Positions 44,094 through 53,038 are shown, counted from the stretch's first letter. The stretch is DNA of 64,000 nt from BOG-1184 sp049514575 (GCA_049514575.1 JBEKUX010000008.1:1-64000); one strand, 5' to 3'. Translations and numbers: made by a program. Notes: generated by a model not told the origin, from the letters alone.

Positions 44094-44121
44094 GTAGAGA
44101 CGCACGGCCGTGCGTCTCTAC
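44094..44121. repeat. 28-bp perfect palindrome on the 5' side of vapB
   Basis: It is identical to the palindrome at 35033-35060 and lies between the vapB promoter region and the end of htpG. Confidence 0.85.
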
Positions 44122-44148
44122 AAACAGAAACATCTCAAATCCCGGTTT

Positions 44149-46023
44149 TTATCCCCCGGAAACTTTAAGGAGCAATGTATTCACCCTCTTCGAATACGCC
44201 AGCGGATCGGGCACCATCTGGCCCTCGGCGATGAGCGCACCTTCATACACCAGCCGCACCCATTCTTCGAGTTCCGTGTCCTTTGGGTCCTTCTCATAGC
44301 GGGCGTTGAGATTTACAATGACCGGATGTTCAGCGTTGATCTCTAGTATCCGTTTCGAGGCGGGCACCTCCTGTCCCATTGCTTTCATGATTTTTTCCAT
44401 GTGCGCGCCGGGTGCGTTTTCTTCGGACACAAGGCAGGCCGGGCTGTCCTTGAGGCGAGTCGTGATGCGCACCTCCTTGATCTGGTCGGCAAGGATATTT
44501 TTAATCCGCTCCGAAAGCTTTTTGAACGTCGATTCGGCCTTCCTGCGCGCGTCCTGCTCCTCCTTGCCCAGATCGCCGAGGTCCAGGTCGCCCTGGGTGA
44601 TTGACTTGAGCTTTTTGTTGTCGTAATTGTAAATATCAGGGGCGATCCATTCGTCAATCGGATCGAGCAGAAACAGCACCTCGATGCTCTTGGCCTTGAA
44701 CACTTCGAGGTGCGGGCTTTTTTCAGCGATTTCCCGGCTTTCGCCGGTGATATAGTAGATCTCTTTCTGGTCGGGCCGCATGCGGCTGACGTAGGTTTTA
44801 AGCGAGACCAGGTCGTCTTTTGTACCCATGGACGACTGAAACCTTATAAGCTCCAGGAGTTTTTCCCTGTTTTCCGGATCGGTGTGGATCCCTTCCTTGA
44901 TCACCGGACCGAAGGTTTTCCAGAAGTTCCGGTAGTTTTCCGGCTCGCCAACGGCCATTTCCTCGAGCCGGCCGAGGAGTTTACCCGTTAAGGACTTCCT
45001 GATGCGGTCGACCGTGGGGTTTTTCTGTAAAATTTCGCGCGAAACGTTGAGCGGAAGGTCCTCGGAATCCACCACGCCCTTGACAAAGCGCAGGTATTCG
45101 GGCAGCAGTTCCCTGCAGTTGTCCATGATGAAGACCCGCTTGACATAGAGCTTGACCCCGTGCTTCCGTTCGAGCGAAAAGAGGTCGAATGACGAAGCGG
45201 AGGGGATAAAGAGCAGGGAAGAATATTCCATGACGCCTTCTGCCCTGCTGTGCAGGGTTGCGAGCGGCTTGTCGAACCCGGAGAGCACCTGCTGGTAAAA
45301 CTCCTCGTACTGTTCCTTGGTCACCTCGGCGGCCGGGCGGCCCCAGATCGGCTTGGTCTGGTTGACCACCTCGTCTTTGCCTTTTTCGTCCGGCAGCCGG
45401 ATCGGAAACGCGATGAAGTCGGAATATTTTTTGATGAGCGACCTGACGGTCCAGTGGTCGGCATAGTCGGCCGATTCGTCATTAAGATAGACCGTGATGT
45501 CCGTGCCCCGGCCATCCCGGGTAGTTTCTTCAAGGCTGTAGCCTTTTTCGCCGACCGACTCCCAGACGATTGCCGGCTCTTCGGATCCGGCGCGCTTCGT
45601 GACCAATTTCACCTGCGAGGCGACCATGAACACCGAATAAAACCCGACGCCGAACCGGCCGATCAGGTTGGAATCCGTCTTCTGGTCACCCGTGAGTTTC
45701 TCCAGAAATGCCCTGGAACCGCTCCGTGCGATGGTGCCGATGTTGTCCACGACCTCCTGCCGCGTCATGCCGATGCCGTTGTCGCTCACCGTAATCGTTT
45801 TGGCTTTTTTGTCAAGTTTGATGCTGATGGTAAGCTCGGTGTCACCGCCTAAAAGAGCGGAATTGGTCAGCGATTCGAAGCGAAGCTTGTCGAGCGCGTC
45901 GGAAGCGTTTGAAATCAGCTCCCGCAAAAACACCTCTTTGTGGGTGTAAAGGGAGTGGATCATCAGATGAAGTATCTGCTTTGCCTCGGTCTGGAATTCC
46001 AGTGACTGTTTGTTGTCCGGCAT
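44149..46023 (-). CDS. htpG: Molecular chaperone HtpG (Hsp90)
   Basis: This cytosolic ATP-dependent chaperone dimer has 624 residues, the bacterial length. The GHKL ATPase domain has ELISNASDALDKLRFES, VSDNGIGMT and GRFGVGFYSVFMV. The middle domain carries the conserved LPLNVSREILQ. The C-terminal dimerisation domain follows after about 500. The gene is monocistronic. The 195-base divergent gap to 46219 is AT-rich and should contain its promoter; no CIRCE element is visible. Confidence 0.97.
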   Translation of the reverse strand: MPDNKQSLEFQTEAKQILHLMIHSLYTHKEVFLRELISNASDALDKLRFESLTNSALLGGDTELTISIKLDKKAKTITVSDNGIGMTRQEVVDNIGTIARSGSRAFLEKLTGDQKTDSNLIGRFGVGFYSVFMVASQVKLVTKRAGSEEPAIVWESVGEKGYSLEETTRDGRGTDITVYLNDESADYADHWTVRSLIKKYSDFIAFPIRLPDEKGKDEVVNQTKPIWGRPAAEVTKEQYEEFYQQVLSGFDKPLATLHSRAEGVMEYSSLLFIPSASSFDLFSLERKHGVKLYVKRVFIMDNCRELLPEYLRFVKGVVDSEDLPLNVSREILQKNPTVDRIRKSLTGKLLGRLEEMAVGEPENYRNFWKTFGPVIKEGIHTDPENREKLLELIRFQSSMGTKDDLVSLKTYVSRMRPDQKEIYYITGESREIAEKSPHLEVFKAKSIEVLFLLDPIDEWIAPDIYNYDNKKLKSITQGDLDLGDLGKEEQDARRKAESTFKKLSERIKNILADQIKEVRITTRLKDSPACLVSEENAPGAHMEKIMKAMGQEVPASKRILEINAEHPVIVNLNARYEKDPKDTELEEWVRLVYEGALIAEGQMVPDPLAYSKRVNTLLLKVSGG

Positions 46024-46218
46024 GGCTGCCTCTCCTAGAGTAGTGAATTGAATTTTAGATTTCGGACTAGAAAATAAAATAGTGTCTTAAAAAAATGAAT
46101 CGGTATTTTTATTTAACTTGTTAAATTGTCATTGATTTTGCCTTTGGGATAATTTAATTTTCATTAAATTGTAATTTAAGCGGTATAGTTCAAATGAAAT
46201 TATACGTGAAAGCGTTAA

Positions 46219-47166
46219 ATGAAGTTAAATAAACAAGGAGTTGTTTTACTCGTGGTTGTGGGTTCGCTCTGGCCCCAGACGCCGGGAGCGGGGAACGACT
46301 CGAATTCTTCATCGGTCGGTAAACTGCAGATACAGGAGGCCGATGTCTGGCAACAGGATTCGCTGCGGCGGTTCAGTCCGGTCATTGCCGGCGCGGCATC
46401 GTTCATCCTGCCGGGTGCTGGCCAGGTTTATACGAGGCATTATGTAAAGGCGGTGTTTTTTATCGGGATGGAAGCGATTCTGGGGTCAATGGCAAATTTC
46501 TGGAGAATAACAGCGCAAAGCCGTGATGCGGATGAAAAAAAATACAGATCATTTGCATCTGCGGATACGAACCCTGTCGTCAAGGCAAGCGATATGGAAG
46601 AGTCTTTTTTATCCCATCACGATGCGATCGAGTCCCGTTATTCCGCTTATGAATTCCTTACGTGGACCGCAGGGGGCTACGTTTTCAATATCCTGGATGC
46701 GATGGGAAGTTCGAATTTTTTCAATAATTCGAAGGAGAAAAAACCTGGAACCGCGGCGCTTCTTGCAGCCGTTCCAGGCCTCGGACTCGGTCAATGGTAC
46801 AACGGGGCCCTTTCCAAGGCCGGTATGGTCATGATGGGGCAGATCTCATTGGGACTCATGGCGTATAACAGCCATCGGCTCATGCGACAGGCGGAAGACA
46901 ATTACGGACGCCTGAAAGCCCGGAACGCAGATTCGGTGACGCAGCAGGTTGCCCAGGTATATTCCGAGAGATGGAGCAGCTCCCGGTCCCGTGCATTTAC
47001 AAACAGGAATATGTACCTGTGGTATTCCATTTTTTTCTACGGGTACTCGGTGTTCGACGCGGTCGTGGACGCCTACCTACATCAATATTCCGAAAAAATG
47101 AAAATACAGCCGGACCTGGTGATCGGAAACCGGGCGGTATGTCTTACCCTTCAAACGCCATTTTAA
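46219..47166 (+). CDS. Signal-peptide membrane protein (DUF5683-like)
   Basis: This 315-residue protein has an N-terminal signal segment (MKLNKQGVVLLVVVGSLW). Two similar blocks, SFILPGAGQVYTRHYVKAVF near 58 and AAVPGLGLGQWYNGALSKAG near 180, are each followed by a hydrophobic helix. The PGxGQxY repeats with membrane spans fit DUF5683 or related proteins frequent in FCB bacteria. The function is unknown. The LacI regulator starts 26 bases later on the same strand, so they may be co-transcribed. Confidence 0.7.
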   Translation: MKLNKQGVVLLVVVGSLWPQTPGAGNDSNSSSVGKLQIQEADVWQQDSLRRFSPVIAGAASFILPGAGQVYTRHYVKAVFFIGMEAILGSMANFWRITAQSRDADEKKYRSFASADTNPVVKASDMEESFLSHHDAIESRYSAYEFLTWTAGGYVFNILDAMGSSNFFNNSKEKKPGTAALLAAVPGLGLGQWYNGALSKAGMVMMGQISLGLMAYNSHRLMRQAEDNYGRLKARNADSVTQQVAQVYSERWSSSRSRAFTNRNMYLWYSIFFYGYSVFDAVVDAYLHQYSEKMKIQPDLVIGNRAVCLTLQTPF

Positions 47167-47192
47167 CCATCTGCAGGAAGGAACGGATTCGT

Positions 47193-48188
47193 ATGCCAGT
47201 GACACTTAAAGACATCGCCATGCGGGCCGGTGTGACATCGGCCACCGTATCAATGGTGATCAACAACAAACCGAATATCTCCGATGCAACGCGCAAAAAA
47301 GTGCTCAAGATCGCCAAAGAGCTCAATTATTACCCGAACGTCATTGCGCGGGGCCTTGCGACCAGCCGTTCCAACGCCATCGGCGTGATCGTTCCCAACC
47401 TGGCATCGTCGTTCGTGGTGCGCGTCCTACAGGGCATCAAGAGCACCAACCGCGACCTTGATTACACGGTGCTGCTCTTCGACACCATCGGACAGAAGGA
47501 GAGCGAAGCGCAGCTGTTCCAGCGGCTGGCGCGCGAACGGAGGATCGACGGCGTTATCCTGATCAGTTCGACCGTGACCGACGAGGAAATAACGATTTTC
47601 AGTCAGGAGAGCGTACCGAGCATCGTCGTGGCCCGTAAATCAACGGCCATCGATTGTGTCTACGTGAATAACGGACAGGGCGCCAGGGACGCAACGGATT
47701 ATCTTGCCGGTAAGGGGCACTCGGTTATTGCCTGTGTGACCAGCGCCAAGCCCGGTCTTCCCATGGACGAACGGCTTACGGGATACAAGGCATCGCTTGC
47801 CGCGCACGGCATGCCTTTCCGTCAGGAACTCGTAATTACGGTGGATGACGACGGCATGGCCGACGGCGTCGCCGCGTTTGAAAAAATCATGGCGCTGCAG
47901 CCGGGGGCCACGGCCGTATTTGTACCTGCCGGTGACATGGTCGCGATCGGCATCATAAAGGAAGCCAAGAAACAGGGACGAAAGGTGCCGCAGGACTTGG
48001 CCATTGTCGGGTACGACGACCTCCCGGCCGCGGAAGTGGTCGAGCCGACGCTCACCACGGTTCGTCAGCCCAAGCTCGAAATGGGCGACTATGCGATCAA
48101 TATGATAGTTGACAAAATAGAGGGCCGCGAGTCAGGCGTCAAGGAGAAGGAATTGCCGACGAAGTTTATAGTGAGGGAATCGGCATAG
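47193..48188 (+). CDS. LacI-family transcriptional regulator
   Basis: This 331-residue repressor/activator has the helix-turn-helix TLKDIAMRAGVTSATVSMVI at residues 3-22 and the hinge helix around NVIARGLATSRS. The periplasmic-binding-protein-like effector domain follows (IGVIVPNLASSFVVRVLQG; TVRQPKLEMG near the end). The longer frame from 46971 overlaps the upstream gene and is not used; CAGGAAGGA precedes the ATG at 47193. There is no sugar transport operon beside it, so its regulon is unknown; the GH57 gene 8 kb away is the only carbohydrate gene here. Confidence 0.93.
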   Translation: MPVTLKDIAMRAGVTSATVSMVINNKPNISDATRKKVLKIAKELNYYPNVIARGLATSRSNAIGVIVPNLASSFVVRVLQGIKSTNRDLDYTVLLFDTIGQKESEAQLFQRLARERRIDGVILISSTVTDEEITIFSQESVPSIVVARKSTAIDCVYVNNGQGARDATDYLAGKGHSVIACVTSAKPGLPMDERLTGYKASLAAHGMPFRQELVITVDDDGMADGVAAFEKIMALQPGATAVFVPAGDMVAIGIIKEAKKQGRKVPQDLAIVGYDDLPAAEVVEPTLTTVRQPKLEMGDYAINMIVDKIEGRESGVKEKELPTKFIVRESA

Positions 48189-48211
48189 TAGAAAGAAAAG
48201 ACAGTAGGGAA

Positions 48212-49495
48212 TCAGGATCCAGAAGAAACAGGTGACTCCGGGTGCAGCTCTACTCTCAGCACACGAATATACACATACGCAATCCACAGTAGTAGCAGAG
48301 GAACAAGCGGACGAAACTGCCGGTCGAAGGCGCTTACCAGGGTGGAGCCTCCAAACGCGATTGCACCGAAAAAGAACAGTCCAATTATCCCGTCGGGCAG
48401 TGATTTACGCCGTAAAAATGCCGGGATGCAACTCAAGACGAAAAGGACCACGATGAATATATTGGGGAGGATGTAGAAATATGTCGATAATTTTTGCTGG
48501 GTATACGAGAAGGGGTATGAAAAAAGTAACCGGCCGACGTTCGCCGCCCAGTTGACGATGAATTTCCTCGGGTGGTGTTTAATATTATCCATGCCCTGCC
48601 GTTTGAATGCGTTATCTCGCTTGACTTCAGTAAGGGCACTAACGGCGTTAAAGAACTCTCGGTGCCGTGCCAGTTCCGGACGGTTGGGTACCTCGTATGG
48701 AGAGATCCAATCGCCAAGTTCCTCTTTGTAAGGAGAAGACATCCAGTAGAGCGACAATCCACCTGAAGTTCCCCAGTAGAAAACCTTACCGGTGATGGAG
48801 TAGGTGTACAGGAGGTATGGTATACACCAAAGCAGGCCGAACAGGTAAATAAAGCACATCTTTCTGAATCTGGAACGCCATAAACTCAGGCTAAAAAACA
48901 GCAACGCTCCGGCGAGCAGCACGTAACCGAAAAATATCTTGGTCAAGGCAAGATACCCTAAATATAAAGAGGTTAATAGGAAGTGAAAACGGGGCTTCCT
49001 GACCCCGTCGCCCTGCAGTTTACAGAAATGGAAAATAAACCCGCACATCAGGAAGAACTCAAGGTTTTCCGTCATCAGGAGATGCGCTTCCCTCAGGAAC
49101 GGCGGGTAGAGGCCGAGCAGGAAGGAAAAGACAAGCGCTTGACGTGTGTTGATATATAGTTTCAGAGTATGGTAAAAATAGAGAACGGCCGCAAAAAGAA
49201 AGAGAGCATTACACAGCTTTGCGGCTAGCCACGGTAATTTCAGAAGCGCGAAAGGGAACAGAATAAGCGGATAGCCTGGCCCGTTCCACAGCTCGACGTC
49301 ACCATGTGGGGGGGAATAGTACCCGTGGGACAGACGGACAGCGAACTCCGCATAGCGCGGTTCATCGCCTTGGAAAGTACGCGAAGCAAAAGCGATAATG
49401 AGACCGCCATAGACAAACAGCAGAGGGAGCAAATAGAAAAATTCTTTTTCCAGAAGCGGGCGGGTGTCAGTGCCACTTCTCTTTTCATGCGCCAT
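48212..49495 (-). CDS. Polytopic membrane glycosyltransferase (ArnT/PMT-like)
   Basis: The 427-residue protein has about ten predicted TM helices. After the first helix comes FQGDEPRYAEFAVRLSHG, the Asp-Glu motif of GT-C enzymes that use polyprenyl-phosphate sugars (ArnT, PMT, GT39/GT83). A second loop with LREAHLLMTENLEFF matches the region after TM4 in this class. It may modify lipid A, glycans or proteins on the periplasmic side. The exact donor and acceptor are unknown. Confidence 0.75.
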   Translation of the reverse strand: MAHEKRSGTDTRPLLEKEFFYLLPLLFVYGGLIIAFASRTFQGDEPRYAEFAVRLSHGYYSPPHGDVELWNGPGYPLILFPFALLKLPWLAAKLCNALFLFAAVLYFYHTLKLYINTRQALVFSFLLGLYPPFLREAHLLMTENLEFFLMCGFIFHFCKLQGDGVRKPRFHFLLTSLYLGYLALTKIFFGYVLLAGALLFFSLSLWRSRFRKMCFIYLFGLLWCIPYLLYTYSITGKVFYWGTSGGLSLYWMSSPYKEELGDWISPYEVPNRPELARHREFFNAVSALTEVKRDNAFKRQGMDNIKHHPRKFIVNWAANVGRLLFSYPFSYTQQKLSTYFYILPNIFIVVLFVLSCIPAFLRRKSLPDGIIGLFFFGAIAFGGSTLVSAFDRQFRPLVPLLLLWIAYVYIRVLRVELHPESPVSSGS

Positions 49496-49631
49496 TAATT
49501 TGTTTCCGTTTTCAATGTGCAGGATTTCTTTACAGGAAAATATAGCTATATCGGGACATTTTTGTCAAACCCGACAGTCGCTCTATCCTTCATATATTTT
49601 TAAAGCTGAATGCCTATTTCAGCGTATCATT

Positions 49632-49983
49632 GGGGGTGTACTGGTTTTCGACGGGAGACAGGAGACAGCGAGCAGCATGCCGAGGATCATCGGTCGGCCT
49701 CGTAAATCATCCGATGACATTATAATTGCCGAGGACTATTCCTTTGCAATGGCTGCCTAACTAAAGGCAGCTTCTCGCGGCGGGTGCGCACTTCATCTGC
49801 CGTGAGCAGCCAAGGTGCTGGTCTGCCTGAGGGGTGACGATCAGGCAGGTGAGATCACCGCCACTGGCGCTTCCGTGAGCCTGTCCACCGGCGCGCGGGA
49901 GAGCGAGATCAAACGACGGACTAAGCATGTAGCGGCTCATGTTGATAGTTTCTCGGACAGGGGTTCAATTCCCCTCACCTCCA
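49632..49983 (+). ncRNA. ssrA: tmRNA
   Basis: Transfer-messenger RNA for ribosome rescue. The acceptor stem GGGGGTG (49632-49638) pairs with CACCTCC (49976-49982), followed by discriminator A. The T arm is GGACAGGGGTTCAATTCCCC, and the 5' TGTACTGGTTTTCGACGGG is the conserved D-domain of one-piece tmRNAs. The tag frame ends at TAA 49758-49760 and reads back as SDDIIIAEDYSFAMAA; the exact resume codon is uncertain. The terminal AMAA replaces the usual ALAA. The CCA end is not encoded. A possible terminator with a TTTTCTTTTTT run lies near 50025-50065. Confidence 0.95.
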
Positions 49984-50019
49984 GACTTCGCTTCGCAACG
50001 TAGTGTAGAAGCGAAGTCT
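49983..50019. repeat. Hairpin directly after the tmRNA
   Basis: AGACTTCGCTTC (49983-49994) pairs perfectly with GAAGCGAAGTCT (50008-50019). The 31 bases at 49990-50020 recur as a direct repeat at 50121-50151. Confidence 0.8.
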
Positions 50020-50120
50020 GTTACGCCGTAGCGCATAGCGCGAAGGCGGACGGTTTTCTTTTTTCCATGGCGAAGCTTCGTCTTGGCAGGCCAGAAGTGT
50101 AAAGGGAGATGTATTATTAG

Positions 50121-50155
50121 GCTTCGCAACGTAGTGTAGAAGCGAAGTCTGGAGG
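50121..50155. repeat. Second copy of the post-tmRNA repeat, with inverted tmRNA 3' end
   Basis: The first 31 bases repeat 49990-50020. GAAGCGAAGTCTGGAGG (50139-50155) is also the exact reverse complement of the tmRNA 3' end plus following bases (49978-49994). Confidence 0.75.
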
Positions 50156-50186
50156 CCAGAAGACAGAGAAGCGGATGTTTTAATTT

Positions 50187-50429
50187 ATGAATTGGTATGT
50201 ATACGTTCTGAAGTCTGAATCGAACAGCGACCGGTATTACGTAGGTTAAACAGAGGATGTAAATAGCCGGTTGGAAAAGCATAATTCCGGTCAGGTTCCT
50301 TATACTTCAAAATATCTTCCGTGGAAACTAACGACGGTTATTGGCTTTTCTGATAAAACCAAGGCCATTAACTTTGAGAAGTACCTCAAATCCGGTTCCG
50401 TAAGAGCCTTCGCCAAAAAACATTTTTAA
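50187..50429 (+). pseudogene. GIY-YIG nuclease-like gene with in-frame stop
   Basis: Translation from the ATG at 50187 gives MNWYVYVLKSESNSDRYYVG, then a TAA at 50247-50249. The frame continues as TEDVNSRLEKHNSGQVPYTS and ends with FEKYLKSGSVRAFAKKHF at 50429. This is the complete 80-residue small GIY-YIG domain (VYVLKS and YYVG motifs, the HNSG block, the catalytic-type Glu in FEKYLKSGS), except for one stop where relatives have a Leu, Tyr or Phe codon. A single TTA-to-TAA change would explain it. Such small genes often lie next to tRNA or tmRNA genes. It cannot be fully active as read unless the stop is suppressed. Confidence 0.85.
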
Positions 50430-50456
50430 TAAAATTATTGCCCGCTTTTTAATGTA

Positions 50457-51245
50457 CTAATGCTCATGCATATGACTGGCATGTACATGCCTGTGCACGT
50501 GGATGTGCGCGAGGTTGTTTTTCTGCAGGAACTCTTTATCGGACAAGATTTCTTCGGGTGTCCCGCTCCTTTTGATCCCTCGGCTGCTGCCGAATACGTG
50601 AATGGTGTCCGCGATCTCTTCCACAATATGAAGGTCATGCGTGGCAAAGACCACGGTTTTTCCTGCTTCGTGCGCGTGCTGGAACGCCGCGATGATGTCG
50701 CGCATGGTCTGCGGATCGAGCCCGGCCGTGGGTTCGTCGAGCAATAAAACCTCCGGTTCGATTACGAAGACAGACGCTATAGCGACTTTTTTCTTTTCGC
50801 CGAGGCTTAAATTGTGCGGAGAACGCTCGAGCAGGGGAGTAAGTTTCAGAAGCTCCACGGTACGGCCGAACCGGTACAGCAGTTCATCCCTGGGAATGCC
50901 GAGTTGGAGCGGGCCGAAAAGGATATCTTCCCTGACCGTGGGGCAGAAGAGCTGGATGTCCGGGTTCTGGAACACGAACCCGACTTTTTTACGAAAGTTC
51001 CGCTGAAATGCCGTATCGTTCATGCTCTGCTGCGTGATCTCTTCGCCGGCGAAACGCAAAGTTCCTTTTTTCGGAAAGATGAGTGCGTCCAGAAGTGTCA
51101 GCAGCGTTGATTTTCCGGTACCGTTGGCGCCGATGAACGCGGTCCGTTCGCCTTTGTTAATAGCGAGCGAAATATCGGACAGCGCGGGAATGCCGCCGGG
51201 ATACGAAAACGACACGTTGGTCAGTGAAAAAAGCGGTTCAGCCAT
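50457..51245 (-). CDS. cbiO: Energy-coupling ATPase of the Co/Ni transporter
   Basis: This ABC ATPase of an ECF-type importer has 262 residues. Walker A is GANGTGKSTLL near 37, the Q loop FVFQNPDIQLFCPTV, the signature LSLGEKKKVA, and Walker B VLLLDEPTAGLDP. The C-terminal tail HIHVHRHVHASHMHEH is His-rich and probably binds Ni or Co near the inner face of the transporter. The coding region overlaps the end of the fused permease gene by 25 bases, so they are coupled. Confidence 0.93.
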   Translation of the reverse strand: MAEPLFSLTNVSFSYPGGIPALSDISLAINKGERTAFIGANGTGKSTLLTLLDALIFPKKGTLRFAGEEITQQSMNDTAFQRNFRKKVGFVFQNPDIQLFCPTVREDILFGPLQLGIPRDELLYRFGRTVELLKLTPLLERSPHNLSLGEKKKVAIASVFVIEPEVLLLDEPTAGLDPQTMRDIIAAFQHAHEAGKTVVFATHDLHIVEEIADTIHVFGSSRGIKRSGTPEEILSDKEFLQKNNLAHIHVHRHVHASHMHEH

Positions 51246-53038
51246 AGAGTACCGATCAGTATGAAAAATGAGGTAAACAGAAAAAGATAATCGCCCTTAC
51301 GGGCGCGGAATTCATCAAGGACCGCAGGTTCGCCGGCGTAGCCGCGGGAGACCATGGCATCATACACCTGGCCGTGCATACGGTACGAGCGGAGCCACAG
51401 TCCGGCCATGTTCAGGGCGACAATCCGTCTGCCGGTTTTCGGTAAGGTAACGAACCCGGCGCGGCTTTTTATTGCCGTAAAGCTGTTCTGGATCAGGTCA
51501 AGCAGAAGATAGATATACCGGTAGCTCATGCCCATGGTCATGATAAAGATCCGGGGTATTTTGAATATCCGGAGTGTTTTAAGTAGAACATGGTGTTTTG
51601 TGGTGATCACGAGGAGTACTGCGAACGACACGGACGTCAGTACGCGTATGAAAAAAAGCAGCGCCGTATCGACACCCTGTCTTGTGATGGCGAAATGGCG
51701 GGACAGGAGCGTAAAAGCGGCGATCGGTTCACCCGGCGTGATCGGGCTGAAGACCGCCGGCAGCGAGATGACCAGCGCAAAGAGTGGAATGAACAGCAGC
51801 GTTCGTTTAAGAAAATAACCGAGCCCTGCTGACGATAGTGCAGCGAGCGCCAGACAAACACCATACAGAATAACAACCAGTATAATGCTTCTGGAGAACA
51901 GTACGGCAACAAGCAGGGCGAGTATAGAAACGATTTTAAGGCGGGGGTCGCACTTCTGCAGAAAACCGTTCCGCGATGCGATGGTGTCGGAAGCCACGGT
52001 TTCACTGAGCAGCGAAACCGTTCCGCGAAGTGTGCGTTCAATAAAGCCATTTTTATCCGCAAGAAATTTTCCGATGCTGTACGCGGCCAGCAGACAGAGC
52101 GCGATGCCGATCAGCGCGGAAATTATATAGACGGTGGAGTTTTGTCCACTGCCTTTAAAAGCGTACCCCGGAAGGGGCGCGTTCCACAGAGAGGAGAGTT
52201 TTTCCATGCCCTGGGGCAGATAGCCGGTAAGAATTTTTATTTCGCCAATTCCCCATTCGCCCCATGCCGTACCTGCAGCGAGTTTGGCAGGCAGAAATAT
52301 CCCAAGGGGCGAAAGCAGTGCCAGCACAGCGAGCCCTAACCATAATTTCGCCGGAGTTTTTCCGCCGGTTACTTGTAAAAGTACAGGCTCCTGCTTCTGC
52401 AGAAATCTGACTACAAGAGCCGTGACTATCAGTTCGATCCATCCGAAAAGCAGAAGGTGTCCGCCCAGCATCATGGGTACCGCGATTTTGAGTCCATAGG
52501 GACAGTAGAGCGGTTGTCCTGATGTTGTGTGATGCAGGTACGGCTGGATACCGAACATGATTGCGGTGGTAAGAGCGGAGAGGTTGAGGCCGATATATCC
52601 CGCAAAACCTGCGGCGGCAGCCCTCTTTAATGATACTGAGCTGCTTCTACCGCTGATTAACTTGTATGCAGCATATCCTGCAAACGGCAGCACGAACGCC
52701 ATGTTGAAACAGTTCGCGCCGATCGCCGTGATGCCGCCGTCGCCGAACAGGAGCGCCTGGATCACGAGTGCCACGCTCACGGCGATGCAGGCGGCCCAGG
52801 GGCCGAGAAGGATCGCGGCAAGCGCGCCGCCAACGGCGTGTCCGGTAGTTCCGCCCGGTATCGGCACGTTGAACATCATGATGACAAAACAGAACGCGGA
52901 AGCGATCGCAAGCAGCGGGACCTGCCTGGCGTTCAGCGTCTTTTTAACTTTTCCAGACGCTACAGCCCACACCGGGACCATGACCGCGAACCCTGCGGCA
53001 CAGGTGATGGGCCCTAAATAACCGTCGGGGATGTGCAT
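51221..53038 (-). CDS. cbiMQ: Fused CbiM-CbiN-like-CbiQ cobalt/nickel transporter
   Basis: This 605-residue membrane protein joins subunits that are usually separate. Residues 1 to about 215 are the S-component CbiM, starting MHIPDGYLGP (the N-terminal His2 is a metal ligand) with GGTTGHAVGGALAAILLGPWAA. About 225-325 is a CbiN/PDGLE-like pair of TM helices around a periplasmic loop. About 340-605 is the T-component CbiQ with MTMGMSYRYIYLLLDLIQNSF and LWLRSYRMHGQVYDAMVSRGY, the coupling motif contacting the ATPase. With CbiO it forms a complete two-gene Co or Ni importer. No cobalamin riboswitch is recognised upstream. Confidence 0.92.
   Translation of the reverse strand: MHIPDGYLGPITCAAGFAVMVPVWAVASGKVKKTLNARQVPLLAIASAFCFVIMMFNVPIPGGTTGHAVGGALAAILLGPWAACIAVSVALVIQALLFGDGGITAIGANCFNMAFVLPFAGYAAYKLISGRSSSVSLKRAAAAGFAGYIGLNLSALTTAIMFGIQPYLHHTTSGQPLYCPYGLKIAVPMMLGGHLLLFGWIELIVTALVVRFLQKQEPVLLQVTGGKTPAKLWLGLAVLALLSPLGIFLPAKLAAGTAWGEWGIGEIKILTGYLPQGMEKLSSLWNAPLPGYAFKGSGQNSTVYIISALIGIALCLLAAYSIGKFLADKNGFIERTLRGTVSLLSETVASDTIASRNGFLQKCDPRLKIVSILALLVAVLFSRSIILVVILYGVCLALAALSSAGLGYFLKRTLLFIPLFALVISLPAVFSPITPGEPIAAFTLLSRHFAITRQGVDTALLFFIRVLTSVSFAVLLVITTKHHVLLKTLRIFKIPRIFIMTMGMSYRYIYLLLDLIQNSFTAIKSRAGFVTLPKTGRRIVALNMAGLWLRSYRMHGQVYDAMVSRGYAGEPAVLDEFRARKGDYLFLFTSFFILIGTLWLNRFFH

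Noticed and set aside
46971..47192. N-terminal extension of the LacI regulator
   Set aside because: It overlaps the upstream gene in another frame, and the DNA-binding domain begins exactly at the ATG at 47193.
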